A DNA stretch of 64,000 bases from Pseudomonas bubulae (GCF_037023725.1 NZ_CP146077.1:1587001-1651000); one strand, 5' to 3'; numbered from the stretch's first letter, positions 26,280 through 35,248 are shown. Numbers and translations: made by a program. The notes: generated by a model from the sequence alone, not told the origin.

Positions 26280-27446
26280 TTACAGCGCCAGGCCAGCCTT
26301 GATCCGATACTGGTTACGCACCGGCATCGCGTATTGCAGCACCAGATACGGACGGTGCTCGGCCGGGCAGGCGTCCAGGCGGCGTTGCCATTCTTCCTGG
26401 GCCTTGGCCAGTTCTTCGGCACCGAATACCTCTGCGGCCGTCGGCACTTGTAACTCGGGGTCGTGGTCGCTCCACTGCGCATACGCCAGGTAGTGCGCGG
26501 GGAACAGGCGGTAGCCACCGAGGATATGACGATCCATTTCGGCGGCCAGCAATTTGCTGTCTTCGAACAACTCGGTCACCGGCGCCCCGAAGTTCACGTG
26601 CACGCGACCCTTGTAGCCGGTAATGCCGTTGGCGATGCTGGTGTCGTCCTCGCCAGGAGCCTTGCTGTAGGTGCCGGTAGTGGCGCGGATAAACAGCTCG
26701 CGGGCCTTGGCCTGGTCACAGGGGTCGTATTCGTAGCTGATGGAAACCGGGGTCAGGTTCAATGACTGAATGACCTCGGCAAACGGCTCGTTTTTACGGC
26801 TCATATGAAACATCTTGAGGATCGCCGAATCGGTACGGTCATCACCGTCCTTGGCCCGGCCTTCAGCCTGGGCGATCCAGATTGACTGGCAGTCGTTGCG
26901 GATCGAGTGGTTGATGTATGCCGACAGCAGTTGATAAGCCGCGAGCTTTTCCCGGCGCCCGGTGATCGAGCGGTGCACGATAAAGCTCTTGTTCAGGCGC
27001 ATCAGATCGCTGACAAACGGCTTTTGCAGCAGGTTGTCGCCAATGGCGATGCGCGGCGTTGGCAGGCCGGCGTGGTACACGGCGTAATTGACGAACGCCG
27101 GGTCCATCACGATATCGCGGTGGTTGGCCAGAAACAGGTAGGCGCTGCCGGATTTCAGTTGCTCGACGCCGGTATAGGTTACGCCGTCGGTGGCATGTTC
27201 GATGGTGCGATCGACGTACACCTCGACCTTGTCCTGCAGGGCCGCGACCGAATTGACGCTGGCGAACTCTTTGCGCAGGCGATGAGCTATAAGTGGTTTT
27301 AACAGCCAACCGAAAGCGCCGGCCAGGCGCGGAAAGCGAAAGTGGGTCAGGATATCCAGAAACGCCTTGTCGCTGAGCAGCCGGGCCAGCACTGCTGGTA
27401 CTTCGGCGTCGTCGTAAGGTCGGATGCTATCGAATTGGCCCATCAT
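26280..27446 (-). CDS. PlsC-type glycerophosphate acyltransferase family protein
   Basis: This 388-residue protein has an acyltransferase domain with the catalytic block FLANHRDIVMDPAFVNYAVY (about residues 108-127), PTPRIAIGDNLLQKPFV and a FIVHRSITGRREK segment. The His-Asp spacing is HX5D, one longer than the HX4D of PlsC itself. Relatives transfer acyl chains to glycerophosphate-type acceptors in lipid synthesis; the acceptor here is unknown. Two Met codons start the ORF (27446, 27443); a GAGAG site precedes both. It ends at a REP pair that may stabilise its mRNA. Confidence 0.82.
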   Translation of the reverse strand: MMGQFDSIRPYDDAEVPAVLARLLSDKAFLDILTHFRFPRLAGAFGWLLKPLIAHRLRKEFASVNSVAALQDKVEVYVDRTIEHATDGVTYTGVEQLKSGSAYLFLANHRDIVMDPAFVNYAVYHAGLPTPRIAIGDNLLQKPFVSDLMRLNKSFIVHRSITGRREKLAAYQLLSAYINHSIRNDCQSIWIAQAEGRAKDGDDRTDSAILKMFHMSRKNEPFAEVIQSLNLTPVSISYEYDPCDQAKARELFIRATTGTYSKAPGEDDTSIANGITGYKGRVHVNFGAPVTELFEDSKLLAAEMDRHILGGYRLFPAHYLAYAQWSDHDPELQVPTAAEVFGAEELAKAQEEWQRRLDACPAEHRPYLVLQYAMPVRNQYRIKAGLAL

Positions 27447-27551
27447 GCTCTCTTGTTGGAAACGACTAGGGTTGGTACGCAGGGCAGGGCAAAAATAATA
27501 GCCCTGCTAATAGACCGGCGATTATACGCACAAGTCACTCTGGAGACCGCG

Positions 27552-27734
27552 ATGCTTGAAACTGAACACTATGAATGCCCCTATTGCGGCGAGCCGGCTG
27601 AAGCGGTGCTCGACCTGTCGGGGGGTGATCAGAGCTACATCGAAGACTGCCCGGTGTGCTGTCGGCCGATCCTTTTTCACCTTCAGACCGATGGCCATGA
27701 ATGGATGCTCGATGTACATACCGAGAATGAGTAG
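27552..27734 (+). CDS. CPXCG motif zinc-ribbon protein
   Basis: This 60-residue protein has two cysteine pairs, YECPYCGEP (residues 8-16) and EDCPVCCRP, making a probable zinc ribbon. It matches the CPXCG cysteine-rich family of proteobacteria, whose function is unknown. ATG 27552 follows TGGAGA; a longer in-frame ORF from 27342 overlaps the acyltransferase gene and is rejected. It lies 12 bp before the DUF2007 gene, and the two are probably co-transcribed. Confidence 0.85.
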   Translation: MLETEHYECPYCGEPAEAVLDLSGGDQSYIEDCPVCCRPILFHLQTDGHEWMLDVHTENE

Positions 27735-27746
27735 TGAGTGAAGACC

Positions 27747-28007
27747 ATGCAACGCATCTACGAGCCGGAAAACCTGATGGAAGCCGAACTGTTGCTGGGC
27801 ATGCTGGCCAGTGAAGGGGTCGAGGCCCGGCTACAGGGCCGTGATCTGGTCGGCGCCACGGGGGAGCTGCCGGTGTTCGGCTTGCTCGGCCTGGCGGTGG
27901 CCAATGATCGGGCGCAATACGCACGGGAGTTGATCGATGCGTACAATGCCGCGTCACCGGTGGCTGGTGATGAGCCTGAGAGTTTCCCCGATGTGCTGGA
28001 TTGCTGA
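27747..28007 (+). CDS. DUF2007 (putative signal-transducing) protein
   Basis: This 86-residue protein carries the DUF2007 fold: IYEPENLMEAELLLGMLASEGVEA, then an Arg/Asp-rich loop and VFGLLGLAVANDRAQYAREL. The fold resembles GlnB-like small domains; function is not established. I use ATG 27747 (GAGTGA ribosome site) rather than GTG 27738, which has little space after the upstream stop. It pairs with the zinc-ribbon gene. Confidence 0.83.
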   Translation: MQRIYEPENLMEAELLLGMLASEGVEARLQGRDLVGATGELPVFGLLGLAVANDRAQYARELIDAYNAASPVAGDEPESFPDVLDC

Positions 28008-28058
28008 TGCCAGCGACGGTTTATTCATTGCTATACAAAAGAAGAGTTGTGCTGCCCC

Positions 28059-28685
28059 ATGTGTGGACGTTTTGCCCTGTTTCGCTGGAACCCTGCATTT
28101 GCAGCCTTGCCCGGTTTCCCGGCGGATCAGCAGGCCCAGTGGAATATTTCGCCGAATGATTCGGTATTGATTCTGCGCGCCGGTGCTGAGCCTGGCCAGC
28201 GAGAGCTGGCGCGAGCGCGCTGGGGCCTGACCCCGGCGTGGCTGACCGACCTGTCACGGACTCCGGCCCATGCCCGTGCTGAAACCGTGGCCGAGCAGCC
28301 CATGTTCCGCGATGCCTTGCGTGAGCGCCGCTGCCTGATCCCGGCCAACGGCTTTTATGAATGGCGCGGCACGACCCGTAAACGCCCCTACTGGCTGACG
28401 CCGGGTGAAGGCTCCTCGCTGTTTTTTGCCGGTATCTGGGAGGCATACCCCGTTGAGGGGCATGTGTGGCTGAGCACCGCCGTGATTACACAGGCAGCGG
28501 CCAGCCAGCGTCGCCCGCTGATTCTGGATGAGGCTGGCCAGCAGGCCTGGCTTGACCCTCAGACTCCGCTGCAGGCCTTGCAGGCACTGCTGGCCAGTGC
28601 GCAGATGCCGCTGCGAGAAAGACCGCTGGCCAATCTGGTCAACGATCCAAAACTCAACGCGCCCGAGTGCCTGACGCCGGGTTGA
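28059..28685 (+). CDS. SRAP (SOS response-associated peptidase) family protein with altered active site
   Basis: SRAP proteins (YedK, HMCES) cover abasic sites in single-stranded DNA by a covalent bond to Cys2. This 208-residue protein begins MCGRFALF, so Cys2 is present only if ATG 28059 is the start, which I choose. It keeps WNISP, Arg73 and Glu75 in HARAET, and Glu101 in NGFYEW. The canonical NARxET asparagine is His71, and the IHDR(R/M)P block with the catalytic His is shortened to ASQRRP (148-153) with no His. The protein may therefore bind DNA with changed chemistry. It lies 51 bp after the DUF2007 gene. Confidence 0.88.
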   Translation: MCGRFALFRWNPAFAALPGFPADQQAQWNISPNDSVLILRAGAEPGQRELARARWGLTPAWLTDLSRTPAHARAETVAEQPMFRDALRERRCLIPANGFYEWRGTTRKRPYWLTPGEGSSLFFAGIWEAYPVEGHVWLSTAVITQAAASQRRPLILDEAGQQAWLDPQTPLQALQALLASAQMPLRERPLANLVNDPKLNAPECLTPG

Positions 28686-28719
28686 GATACGATACGCGCC
28701 ATCTTTATGGAGATTTTTG

Positions 28720-29538
28720 ATGGGTAAGTTAGCGGTAGTGTGCGCCGTGGGCGCCGGGTTGTTGCTGGGTGGATGCCAGGCGGTGAATACCACCAATGGC
28801 GGCGCCGTGGGCGTAGAGCGCAAGCAGTACATGTTCAGCATGCTGTCGAGCCAGCAGGTTGACCAGATGTACGCCCAGTCGTATCAACAGACCGTCAGCG
28901 AGGCGGGCACCAAGGGCGTCCTGGACAAGACCAGCGCCAACGCCAGGCGCCTGCAGGCGATCGCCAACCGACTGATTGCCCAGGCGCCGGCCTTTCGCCC
29001 GGATGCCGCGCAATGGAACTGGGAAGTCAACCTGATCAAGAGTGACGAGCTCAACGCCAACTGCGGCCCTGGCGGCAAGATCATCTTTTATAGCGGGATC
29101 ATCGAGCAACTCAAACTGAGTGACGATGAAATTGCCGCGATCATGGGCCATGAAATTGCCCACGCCTTGCGTGAGCACGGGCGTGAATCCATGTCCAAGG
29201 CCTATGGCATCGAAATCGCCAAGCAGGGTGCTGGCGCCTTGTTGGGCCTGGGCCAGGACAGCCTGGGCCTGGCCGACACGGTGGTGAACTACAGCCTGAC
29301 CTTGCCCAACAGCCGCAGCAATGAAAACGAAGCGGACCTGATCGGTCTGGAGCTGGCAGCCCGTGCGGGCTACAACCCGAATGCGGCGATCACCCTGTGG
29401 CAGAAAATGGCTCAGCAATCACAGAATGCGCCGCCTGAATTCATGAGCACCCATCCGGCTTCAAGCAGCCGGATTGCTGCGCTGGAGGCGGCCATTCCGA
29501 AGGTGATGCCGCTGTATCAGCAAGCGCCGAAATCGTGA
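28720..29538 (+). CDS. M48 family metalloprotease lipoprotein
   Basis: This 272-residue lipoprotein has the lipobox LLGGC (Cys19). The M48 zinc motif is HEIAH (in MGHEIAHALREHGRES) with the third ligand in NENEADLIGLELAA. It resembles periplasmic LoiP/YcaL-type proteases that act in outer-membrane protein quality control. The ATG at 28720 follows TATGGAGA; a TTG just upstream is less likely. It stands alone, with a REP pair 6 bp after its stop. Confidence 0.9.
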   Translation: MGKLAVVCAVGAGLLLGGCQAVNTTNGGAVGVERKQYMFSMLSSQQVDQMYAQSYQQTVSEAGTKGVLDKTSANARRLQAIANRLIAQAPAFRPDAAQWNWEVNLIKSDELNANCGPGGKIIFYSGIIEQLKLSDDEIAAIMGHEIAHALREHGRESMSKAYGIEIAKQGAGALLGLGQDSLGLADTVVNYSLTLPNSRSNENEADLIGLELAARAGYNPNAAITLWQKMAQQSQNAPPEFMSTHPASSSRIAALEAAIPKVMPLYQQAPKS

Positions 29539-29544
29539 CGCTTG

Positions 29545-29634
29545 TTGTGGGGGCGGGCTTGCTCGCGATGGCGTCTACGCGGTTCAACTGAAAGACCGCA
29601 GTGCCTGTATCGCGAGCAAGCCCGCTTCCACACA
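29545..29634. repeat. REP doublet (GCGGGCTTGCTCGCGAT family)
   Basis: TGTGGGGGCGGGCTTGCTCGCGAT and the inverted ATCGCGAGCAAGCCCGCTTCCACACA flank a spacer. It is a second REP type, shared with 42260, and lies between two convergent genes. Confidence 0.92.
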
Positions 29635-29643
29635 AAGTGTGGG

Positions 29644-30231
29644 TTACACCCAGCCGCTGATCTGCATCGCCTTGTACACGGCCACTACAGCCAGTACTAC
29701 GAACGCGGTGGCAGCCAGTCTGCGGATCAGGGTCAACGGCAGTTTGTCAGCGGCAAAGTTGCCCGCCAAAACCACCGGCACGTTGGCAATCAGCATGCCC
29801 AGGGTTGTACCGATAATCACCAGCCACAGATCCGGGTATTGTGCGGCGAGCATCACCGTCGCCACCTGGGTCTTGTCACCGATTTCGGCAATGAAGAAGG
29901 TGATCAATGTGGTCACGAACGGCCCGTACTTGCGTGCGGTGCTGGCTTCGTCGTCGTCCATCTTGTCCGGCACCAGGGTCCACAGCGCGGTGGCGGTAAA
30001 GCTCGCGGCGAGGATCCAGTGCAGCATGGCGTCGCTGAAGAACGTGCTGAACCAGGCGCCTACAGCACCGGCGGCGGCATGGTTGGCCAGGGTCGCGACC
30101 ACGATACCGGCGATTATCGGCCAGGGTTTGCGAAAGCGTGCGGCCAGAATAAGGGCGAGCAGTTGCGTCTTGTCGCCGATTTCGGCCAAGGCAACGATTG
30201 CAGTAGGGACAAGCAGGGAATCGAGCATCAT
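29644..30231 (-). CDS. TMEM165/GDT1 family manganese exporter
   Basis: This 195-residue inner-membrane protein has two inverted halves, each with the family motif EIGDKTQ (in ALAEIGDKTQLLAL and FIAEIGDKTQVATVML). GDT1/UPF0016 proteins move Mn2+ or Ca2+ against H+. The preceding yybP-ykoY riboswitch strongly indicates that manganese is the regulated ion and that the protein exports it. ATG 30231 and 30228 are both possible starts. The ribosome site is weak, which fits a translational switch. Confidence 0.92.
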   Translation of the reverse strand: MMLDSLLVPTAIVALAEIGDKTQLLALILAARFRKPWPIIAGIVVATLANHAAAGAVGAWFSTFFSDAMLHWILAASFTATALWTLVPDKMDDDEASTARKYGPFVTTLITFFIAEIGDKTQVATVMLAAQYPDLWLVIIGTTLGMLIANVPVVLAGNFAADKLPLTLIRRLAATAFVVLAVVAVYKAMQISGWV

Positions 30232-30244
30232 CAGGTGGTTTCCA

Positions 30245-30430
30245 GGGGCGGGTCGACACGGCTATGACACGTACAGCCTCCCCGCCCCGGGTAAGGTGTT
30301 CGTGTCATAGGTCTTGTCAAACCCCGGTCCGTCTGTGCGGACACCTGGGTCGCATACGCCATGGTCTGTTGACCAAGTATGTTGACGTATGCCGGACGAG
30401 CTTGACGCTCGTGGGAGACTACTCCCCTAG
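30245..30430 (-). ncRNA. yybP-ykoY manganese riboswitch upstream of the exporter gene
   Basis: On the minus strand the leader shows GGGGAGTAG (30427-30419), CCGGGGTTTGACAAGACC (about 30327-30310) and ACCTTACCCGGGGCGGGGAGGC, the signature blocks of the yybP-ykoY aptamer. Arms CTATGACACG (30310-30301) and CGTGTCATAG (30271-30262) form a perfect 10-bp helix. GGGGCGGG (30288-30281) can instead pair with CCCGCCCC (30252-30245) just before the start codon. No T-tract follows, so translational control is favoured. Boundaries are uncertain by about 15 bp. Confidence 0.85.
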
Positions 30431-30489
30431 GACGGAGCGGATTCTGCCTAGGCAAATCCGATCCGGCAAGCTCTTATTTTTCCGCAGGC

Positions 30490-31488
30490 TTAACGGCGCT
30501 TGGCGCTGTAAATCCGGAAACCCTGGCCCTCGGCCTTGACCGTGCAGGCACCGAAATGCTCTTCGATCAGCGGTTGATATCGCAGGAAGCTGTTGGCGAC
30601 AATCCGTAGTTCGCCACCTGATTTCAGATGCTTCACTGCTTTTTGCAGCAAGTTTTCGGTGGCGTGGTAATCGGTATGCACCCCCACGTGGAACGGCGGG
30701 TTGCTCAGAATCGTGTTCAAACCCATGGGCGCGGCGTCGATGCCGTTGCCGGTAATCACTTCCCCTTCCAGACCGTTGGCCGCCAGGGTCAAACGGCTGC
30801 TGGCGGTGGCGAAGGCATCCACGTCGAGCAGGGTGACGTTGTTGTGCGGGTAGCGGCGCTTGACCGCAGCCCCGAGCACACCCGCACCGCAGCCGAAGTC
30901 CAGCACGTGGCCGCTGGGCAACTTGTCCAGATGCTCAAGCAGCAGGGCGCTGCCGCGATCCAGGCGACCGTGGCTGAACACGCCCGGCAGGCTCACGACC
31001 TTGAGCGGGCCTTCGGGCAGCGGCAGTTCGTAATGTTGCGCCAGGTCGTGCAGTACCGGCACGGGCGGGGCGTTATCCACCGTCACTTGCCACAGCTGGC
31101 AATGCCGCGCGCTATCGAGTTTGCGCGGCTTGCCGAACGGGATCAGTTGCTTGGACGCGCCTTCAATGCCACCCTTTTTTTCACCGACCAGAAACACGTC
31201 GGCACCCGGCAGGCGGGCGGCCACGGCCTTGAGCACGTAGTCGCTCAGTTCCTTGGACTTGGGCAGGAACACCACGGCGGTGTCGAACGCCCGCTCAGGG
31301 ATATCGACACCGAACTGCACACGCCCGGCAAAGCGGGCGTCGAGCGCGGCCTGGTCGCCGGCATGCCAGCACCAGCCATGGGCATCGGGCAGTTCGCCCA
31401 GCAGTTCGTCAGCGGGCAAGCCGACCAATAGCACCGAGCCTTGAAAGTATTCAGGCTGACGAAGCAGTACTTCACTGCGCGGATCCAT
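30490..31488 (-). CDS. rsmC: 16S rRNA (guanine(1207)-N2)-methyltransferase RsmC
   Basis: RsmC methylates G1207 of 16S rRNA using S-adenosylmethionine. The 332-residue protein has the usual two-part form: a degenerate N-terminal methyltransferase-like half and a C-terminal catalytic half with SAM motif [15 protein letters not shown] and the catalytic NPPFH (in [14 protein letters not shown]). It lies 30 bp downstream of the hydroxyacid dehydrogenase gene on the same strand and may be co-transcribed with it. Confidence 0.93.
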   Translation of the reverse strand: MDPRSEVLLRQPEYFQGSVLLVGLPADELLGELPDAHGWCWHAGDQAALDARFAGRVQFGVDIPERAFDTAVVFLPKSKELSDYVLKAVAARLPGADVFLVGEKKGGIEGASKQLIPFGKPRKLDSARHCQLWQVTVDNAPPVPVLHDLAQHYELPLPEGPLKVVSLPGVFSHGRLDRGSALLLEHLDKLPSGHVLDFGCGAGVLGAAVKRRYPHNNVTLLDVDAFATASSRLTLAANGLEGEVITGNGIDAAPMGLNTILSNPPFHVGVHTDYHATENLLQKAVKHLKSGGELRIVANSFLRYQPLIEEHFGACTVKAEGQGFRIYSAKRR

Positions 31489-31518
31489 AATCTGCTCCTC
31501 AAAAAGGGGCGCAGTCTA

Positions 31519-32484
31519 TCAACTGACGACCCGCAGCGCTGTACCGTTGAAGAACGCTTCGGCATTTTGCGCCAGTTGGCCGACGATGCGCTGGCGTGCT
31601 TCACGACTGCCCCAGGCACTGTGCGGGGTGATGATCAGGCGCGGAATGTCGGCCCCCAGCAATGGGTTGCCGTCGCGTGGTGGTTCGACGCTGAGCACGT
31701 CGGTGGCCGCGCCACCCAGATGGCCGCTACGCAGGGCGTCGGCGAGTGCCTGTTCGTCGATCATGCCGCCACGTGCGGTATTGACCACAAAGGCCCCGGG
31801 TTTGAGCAGTGCCAGTTCGCGGGCGCCGATAAAATTACGCGTATGCTCGGTGAGCGGGCAGTGAAAGGTCAGCGCGTCGACCTGGGGCAGCAGTTCGTCC
31901 AGCGTCAGGCGCCCGGCACGGGCCGGGCGCCCCGGGATCTGGCCGATCAGCACGCGCATGCCGAAGGCTTCGGCCAGTTTCGCGACCGCACTGCCCAACT
32001 CGCCGTGACCGAACAGGCCCAGGGTCTTGCCTTCCAGCTCGACAATCGGGAAGTCCAGCAGGCAGAACTGCTTCGCTTGCTGCCACTGGCCGTCGGCCAC
32101 GGCCTTGTTGTAATCGACCAGGCGCGTAGCCAGTGCCAGCAGCAGGCCGAGGGTGTGCTGCGCCACCGATGGCGTGCCGTAGCCCTGGCAGTTGGCCACG
32201 GTGATCCCCAGGGCTCGGGCGGCCTCAAGGTCGACGTTGTTGGTGCCGGTGGCTGCCACCAGAATCAACTTCAGCTCCGGGCAGGCAGCCAGGGTCTGGG
32301 CGTTGAGCAGCGCTTTGTTGCTGATGGCCACACTGACGCCTTGCAGACGCTCGATCACATTGGCTGGCGTGGTGTCTGCGCACAGCTGCAAGTCGCCGAA
32401 GCTGCGACGCAGCGGGTCGAGGTCGAGATCGCCCAGGTCCAGTGAGGTGTAATCAAGGAATACGGCGCGCTGAGTGTTAGTCAT
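31519..32484 (-). CDS. hprA: 2-hydroxyacid dehydrogenase (glycerate dehydrogenase/hydroxypyruvate reductase type)
   Basis: This 321-residue NAD(P)-dependent enzyme has the nucleotide fold GLFGHGELGSAVA and the catalytic triad in NTARGGMIDEQAL (Arg), LSVEPPRDGNPLL (Glu) and IITPHSAW (His). It belongs to the D-isomer 2-hydroxyacid dehydrogenases. The neighbouring rsmC gene matches the PA4626/PA4627 pair as recalled, pointing to hydroxypyruvate reductase, but substrate choice is inferred. ATG 32484 follows AAAGGTA; the preceding TTG codon is not needed. Confidence 0.83.
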   Translation of the reverse strand: MTNTQRAVFLDYTSLDLGDLDLDPLRRSFGDLQLCADTTPANVIERLQGVSVAISNKALLNAQTLAACPELKLILVAATGTNNVDLEAARALGITVANCQGYGTPSVAQHTLGLLLALATRLVDYNKAVADGQWQQAKQFCLLDFPIVELEGKTLGLFGHGELGSAVAKLAEAFGMRVLIGQIPGRPARAGRLTLDELLPQVDALTFHCPLTEHTRNFIGARELALLKPGAFVVNTARGGMIDEQALADALRSGHLGGAATDVLSVEPPRDGNPLLGADIPRLIITPHSAWGSREARQRIVGQLAQNAEAFFNGTALRVVS

Positions 32485-32564
32485 CAACTGTACCTTTTGT
32501 GCTGTGAAATGAAGGCGTAATGTGGCGAGCCTAACAGAAGAAACAATTTGTAATGGAGCCGTGC

Positions 32565-33194
32565 ATGTACTGGACAGAATTTTTGACCGTAGCCTTGATT
32601 CACCTGTTGGCGGTGGCCAGCCCCGGGCCTGATTTTGCCGTGGTAGTACGCGAGAGCGTCACTCACGGCCGCCGTGCCGGGATGTTTACCGCGTTTGGTG
32701 TGGGCACGGCGATTTTTGTCCATGTCGGCTATTCATTGCTGGGTATCGGCATCATCGTGTCGCAATCGATTGTCCTGTTCAACGCCCTGAAATGGCTGGC
32801 AGCGGCTTATCTGCTGTATATCGGCATCAAGGCACTGCGGGCCAAACCGGCTGATCCTGCGGCGTTGGCGGCCAGCTTGCCGGTGGGCGAGCGCACGGCA
32901 CGCGGGGCTTTCACGTCGGGCTTTGTGACCAACGGCCTGAACCCCAAGGCGACGCTGTTTTTCCTGTCGCTGTTTACCGTGGTGATCAACCCGCACACCC
33001 CGCTGTCGATCCAGGCCGGTTATGGCGTGTACCTGGCAGTGGCAACCGGTGTGTGGTTCTGCATGGTCGCGATGCTGTTCAGCCATCAGCGCGTGCGTAC
33101 AGGCTTTGCCCGCATGGGTCACTGGTTTGACCGCACCATGGGGGCGGTACTGGTGGCGTTGGGCGTGAAACTGGCGTTTACCGAGATGCATTGA
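32565..33194 (+). CDS. LysE/RhtB family amino-acid exporter
   Basis: This 209-residue inner-membrane protein has about six hydrophobic spans and the family motif ASPGPDFAVVVRESVTHGRRAG (about residues 17-38). The segment TSGFVTNGLNPKATLFFLS is another family hallmark. Members export lysine, threonine, homoserine or other amino acids; the substrate here is unknown. ATG 32565 is preferred because TGGAG lies 6 bp before it; an in-frame ATG at 32553 is the alternative. It is divergent from the hprA-rsmC pair. Confidence 0.9.
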   Translation: MYWTEFLTVALIHLLAVASPGPDFAVVVRESVTHGRRAGMFTAFGVGTAIFVHVGYSLLGIGIIVSQSIVLFNALKWLAAAYLLYIGIKALRAKPADPAALAASLPVGERTARGAFTSGFVTNGLNPKATLFFLSLFTVVINPHTPLSIQAGYGVYLAVATGVWFCMVAMLFSHQRVRTGFARMGHWFDRTMGAVLVALGVKLAFTEMH

Positions 33195-33207
33195 CACACC
33201 TTGGTTC

Positions 33208-33253
33208 CGTAGCAGCTGCCGAGGAACGAAGGCTGCGTCCGGCAGCAGCTACG
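33208..33253. repeat. Short (half-size) GTAGCAGCTGCCGA palindromic repeat
   Basis: GTAGCAGCTGCCGAGGAACGAAGGCTGCG is followed directly by CGGCAGCAGCTAC. The central spacer of the larger copies is missing, so it looks like a deleted or half copy of the family. Confidence 0.75.
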
Positions 33254-33335
33254 GGGAGATGGTCGGGTTCTTGTCAAAAACTGGATTTGCTTCATCCTTG
33301 CGGGCTTATTGCAGTGTGCCCACGGAGAAGTATCG

Positions 33336-35093
33336 ATGTCCTCAGTCCACCGGTCCTGGCGCCGCGCCAGGCTGGCGCTGGCAGTCAGCCTTGCGTCGAC
33401 GTCCGCTTGGGGCGTGAGCTTCAATGTCGGCCCGGTTGAGGGGCAGATCGATACCGAGCTGTCCATCGGCGCCAGTTGGTCCACCGCCAGGGCCGACAGC
33501 AAACTGATAGGCGCCAACAATGGCGGCACGGGGCAATCGGCCATTTCGGACGATGGCCGCCTTAACTTCAAACGCGGCGAAACTTTTTCGAAAATCTTTA
33601 CCGGCATGCACGCACTGGAACTCAAGTACGGCGACAGCGGCCTGTATGTGCGCGGCAAGTATTGGTATGACTTCGAGTTGCAGGACGACAGCCGCCCCTT
33701 CAAGCCCATCAGTGACTCAGGCCGCCGAGCCAGCGCGCAATCGGCCGGCGCGCAACTGCTCGATGCGTTCGTTTACCACAACTACGCCATTGCCGATCAG
33801 CCCGGCGCAGTCCGCTTGGGTAAACAGGTGGTCAGTTGGGGCGAAAGTGCGTTTATCGGTGGCGGCATCAATGCGATCAACCCCACCGACCCTGCCGCCT
33901 ATCGTCGGCCTGGCACTGAGTTCAAAGATGGCCTGGTGCCGGTCAACCTGTTCTATCTCTCGCAAAACCTGACCGACAACCTGTCGGCTGAAGCCTTTTT
34001 TCAGCTGGATTGGGAGCCGTCCGAAGCGGACAACTGCGGGACGTTTTTCTCCCGGTCAGACGTGATGGCTGACGGCTGCAGCGGCAATTACCGGGTCATG
34101 AGCAAGCGTTCGGCACTCGATGTGGCCGACCTCGCCGCGCTGACCGGTGCCGGGGTTGAGGTGAACGAGGAGGGCGTGCTGGTACGCCGTGGCGCCAATC
34201 GTTATGCGCGCAACAGCGGGCAGTTCGGGGTGGCGATGCACTATGTGTTCGAGCCGCTGGGCACCGAGTTCGGTGCCTACTTCATGAACTACCACAGTCG
34301 CGACCCGATCCCCAGCGCCAGCGCGGCGCCGCAGTCGGCCTATAAGGCGGCAGCAGGCGCCGGAGGGCTGGCGCCGATGGTTGTTGCCGGCAATTCGGGC
34401 TATTACGTTGAATACCCTGAAGACATCCGCCTTTACGGCCTGAGCTTCTCCACCACTTTATCCACAGGCACGGCCTGGAAGGGCGAGTTGAGTTACCGTC
34501 CCAATGCGCCGGTGCAACTCAACAGCAACGACTTGCTGTACGCCAATGTCACGTTGCTGCCCGGGCTTGCCGATGCATCGCCACTGAGCGTCACTCCCGG
34601 CGCAGATGTGCAGGGCTATCGGCGCAAGGAAGTCACCCGGTTCCAGACGTCCCTCAGCCATGTGTTCGACAACGCGATGGGTGCCGATCACCTGACCGTG
34701 ACCGGTGAAGTGGGGGTGACCCGGGTTGGTGGCCTGGATAGCCCTTCAGGGCTGCGTTACGGGCGTGATCCGGTGTTTGGCTCTGAAGGTAATGACGGCT
34801 TCACCACGGCCACCTCCTGGGGCTACCGTGGTCGCGCAGTGTGGGAATACAGAAGCGTTGTTCCCGGGGTGAACCTCAAGCCCAATCTGGGCTGGTCCCA
34901 TGATGTCAGCGGCTATTCGCCGGGGCCCGATGCCAGCTTCGAAGAGGGCCGCAAAGCCATCTCCCTGGGGCTGGAGGGTGACTATCAAAGCACCTACACC
35001 GGCAGCCTGTCGTACACCAATTTTTTTGGTGGGCGCTACAACACCCTCAGTGACCGCGACTTTGTGGCGCTGACGATGGGTGTGAAGTTCTAG
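33336..35093 (+). CDS. DUF1302 family outer-membrane protein
   Basis: This 585-residue protein has a signal peptide (cleavage near AWG-VSF) and a DUF1302 domain through most of its length. Early residues VSFNVGPVEGQIDTELSIGASW and the middle RLGKQVVSWGESAFIGGGINAINPTD are family marks. The C-terminus ends on VALTMGVKF, a beta-barrel closing signal. DUF1302 proteins are usually paired with a DUF1329 protein, and the pair has been implicated in export of lipid-like compounds; no DUF1329 gene is next to this one. ATG 33336 follows ACGGAGAAG. Confidence 0.85.
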   Translation: MSSVHRSWRRARLALAVSLASTSAWGVSFNVGPVEGQIDTELSIGASWSTARADSKLIGANNGGTGQSAISDDGRLNFKRGETFSKIFTGMHALELKYGDSGLYVRGKYWYDFELQDDSRPFKPISDSGRRASAQSAGAQLLDAFVYHNYAIADQPGAVRLGKQVVSWGESAFIGGGINAINPTDPAAYRRPGTEFKDGLVPVNLFYLSQNLTDNLSAEAFFQLDWEPSEADNCGTFFSRSDVMADGCSGNYRVMSKRSALDVADLAALTGAGVEVNEEGVLVRRGANRYARNSGQFGVAMHYVFEPLGTEFGAYFMNYHSRDPIPSASAAPQSAYKAAAGAGGLAPMVVAGNSGYYVEYPEDIRLYGLSFSTTLSTGTAWKGELSYRPNAPVQLNSNDLLYANVTLLPGLADASPLSVTPGADVQGYRRKEVTRFQTSLSHVFDNAMGADHLTVTGEVGVTRVGGLDSPSGLRYGRDPVFGSEGNDGFTTATSWGYRGRAVWEYRSVVPGVNLKPNLGWSHDVSGYSPGPDASFEEGRKAISLGLEGDYQSTYTGSLSYTNFFGGRYNTLSDRDFVALTMGVKF

Positions 35094-35248
35094 GCCGGAA
35101 TTTGTTGGGAGGCGTTCGGGCGACTATTGTTTGTGGGGTGCGAATGTTTACGACCCAAGGAATTTTTAACGTTGGTCGTGTTCCAAGATTTATAAAGGTC
35201 TAATGCCAATGGCCTTTGCCCCTAGAAAGATTGATCAGGAGCTTCACC

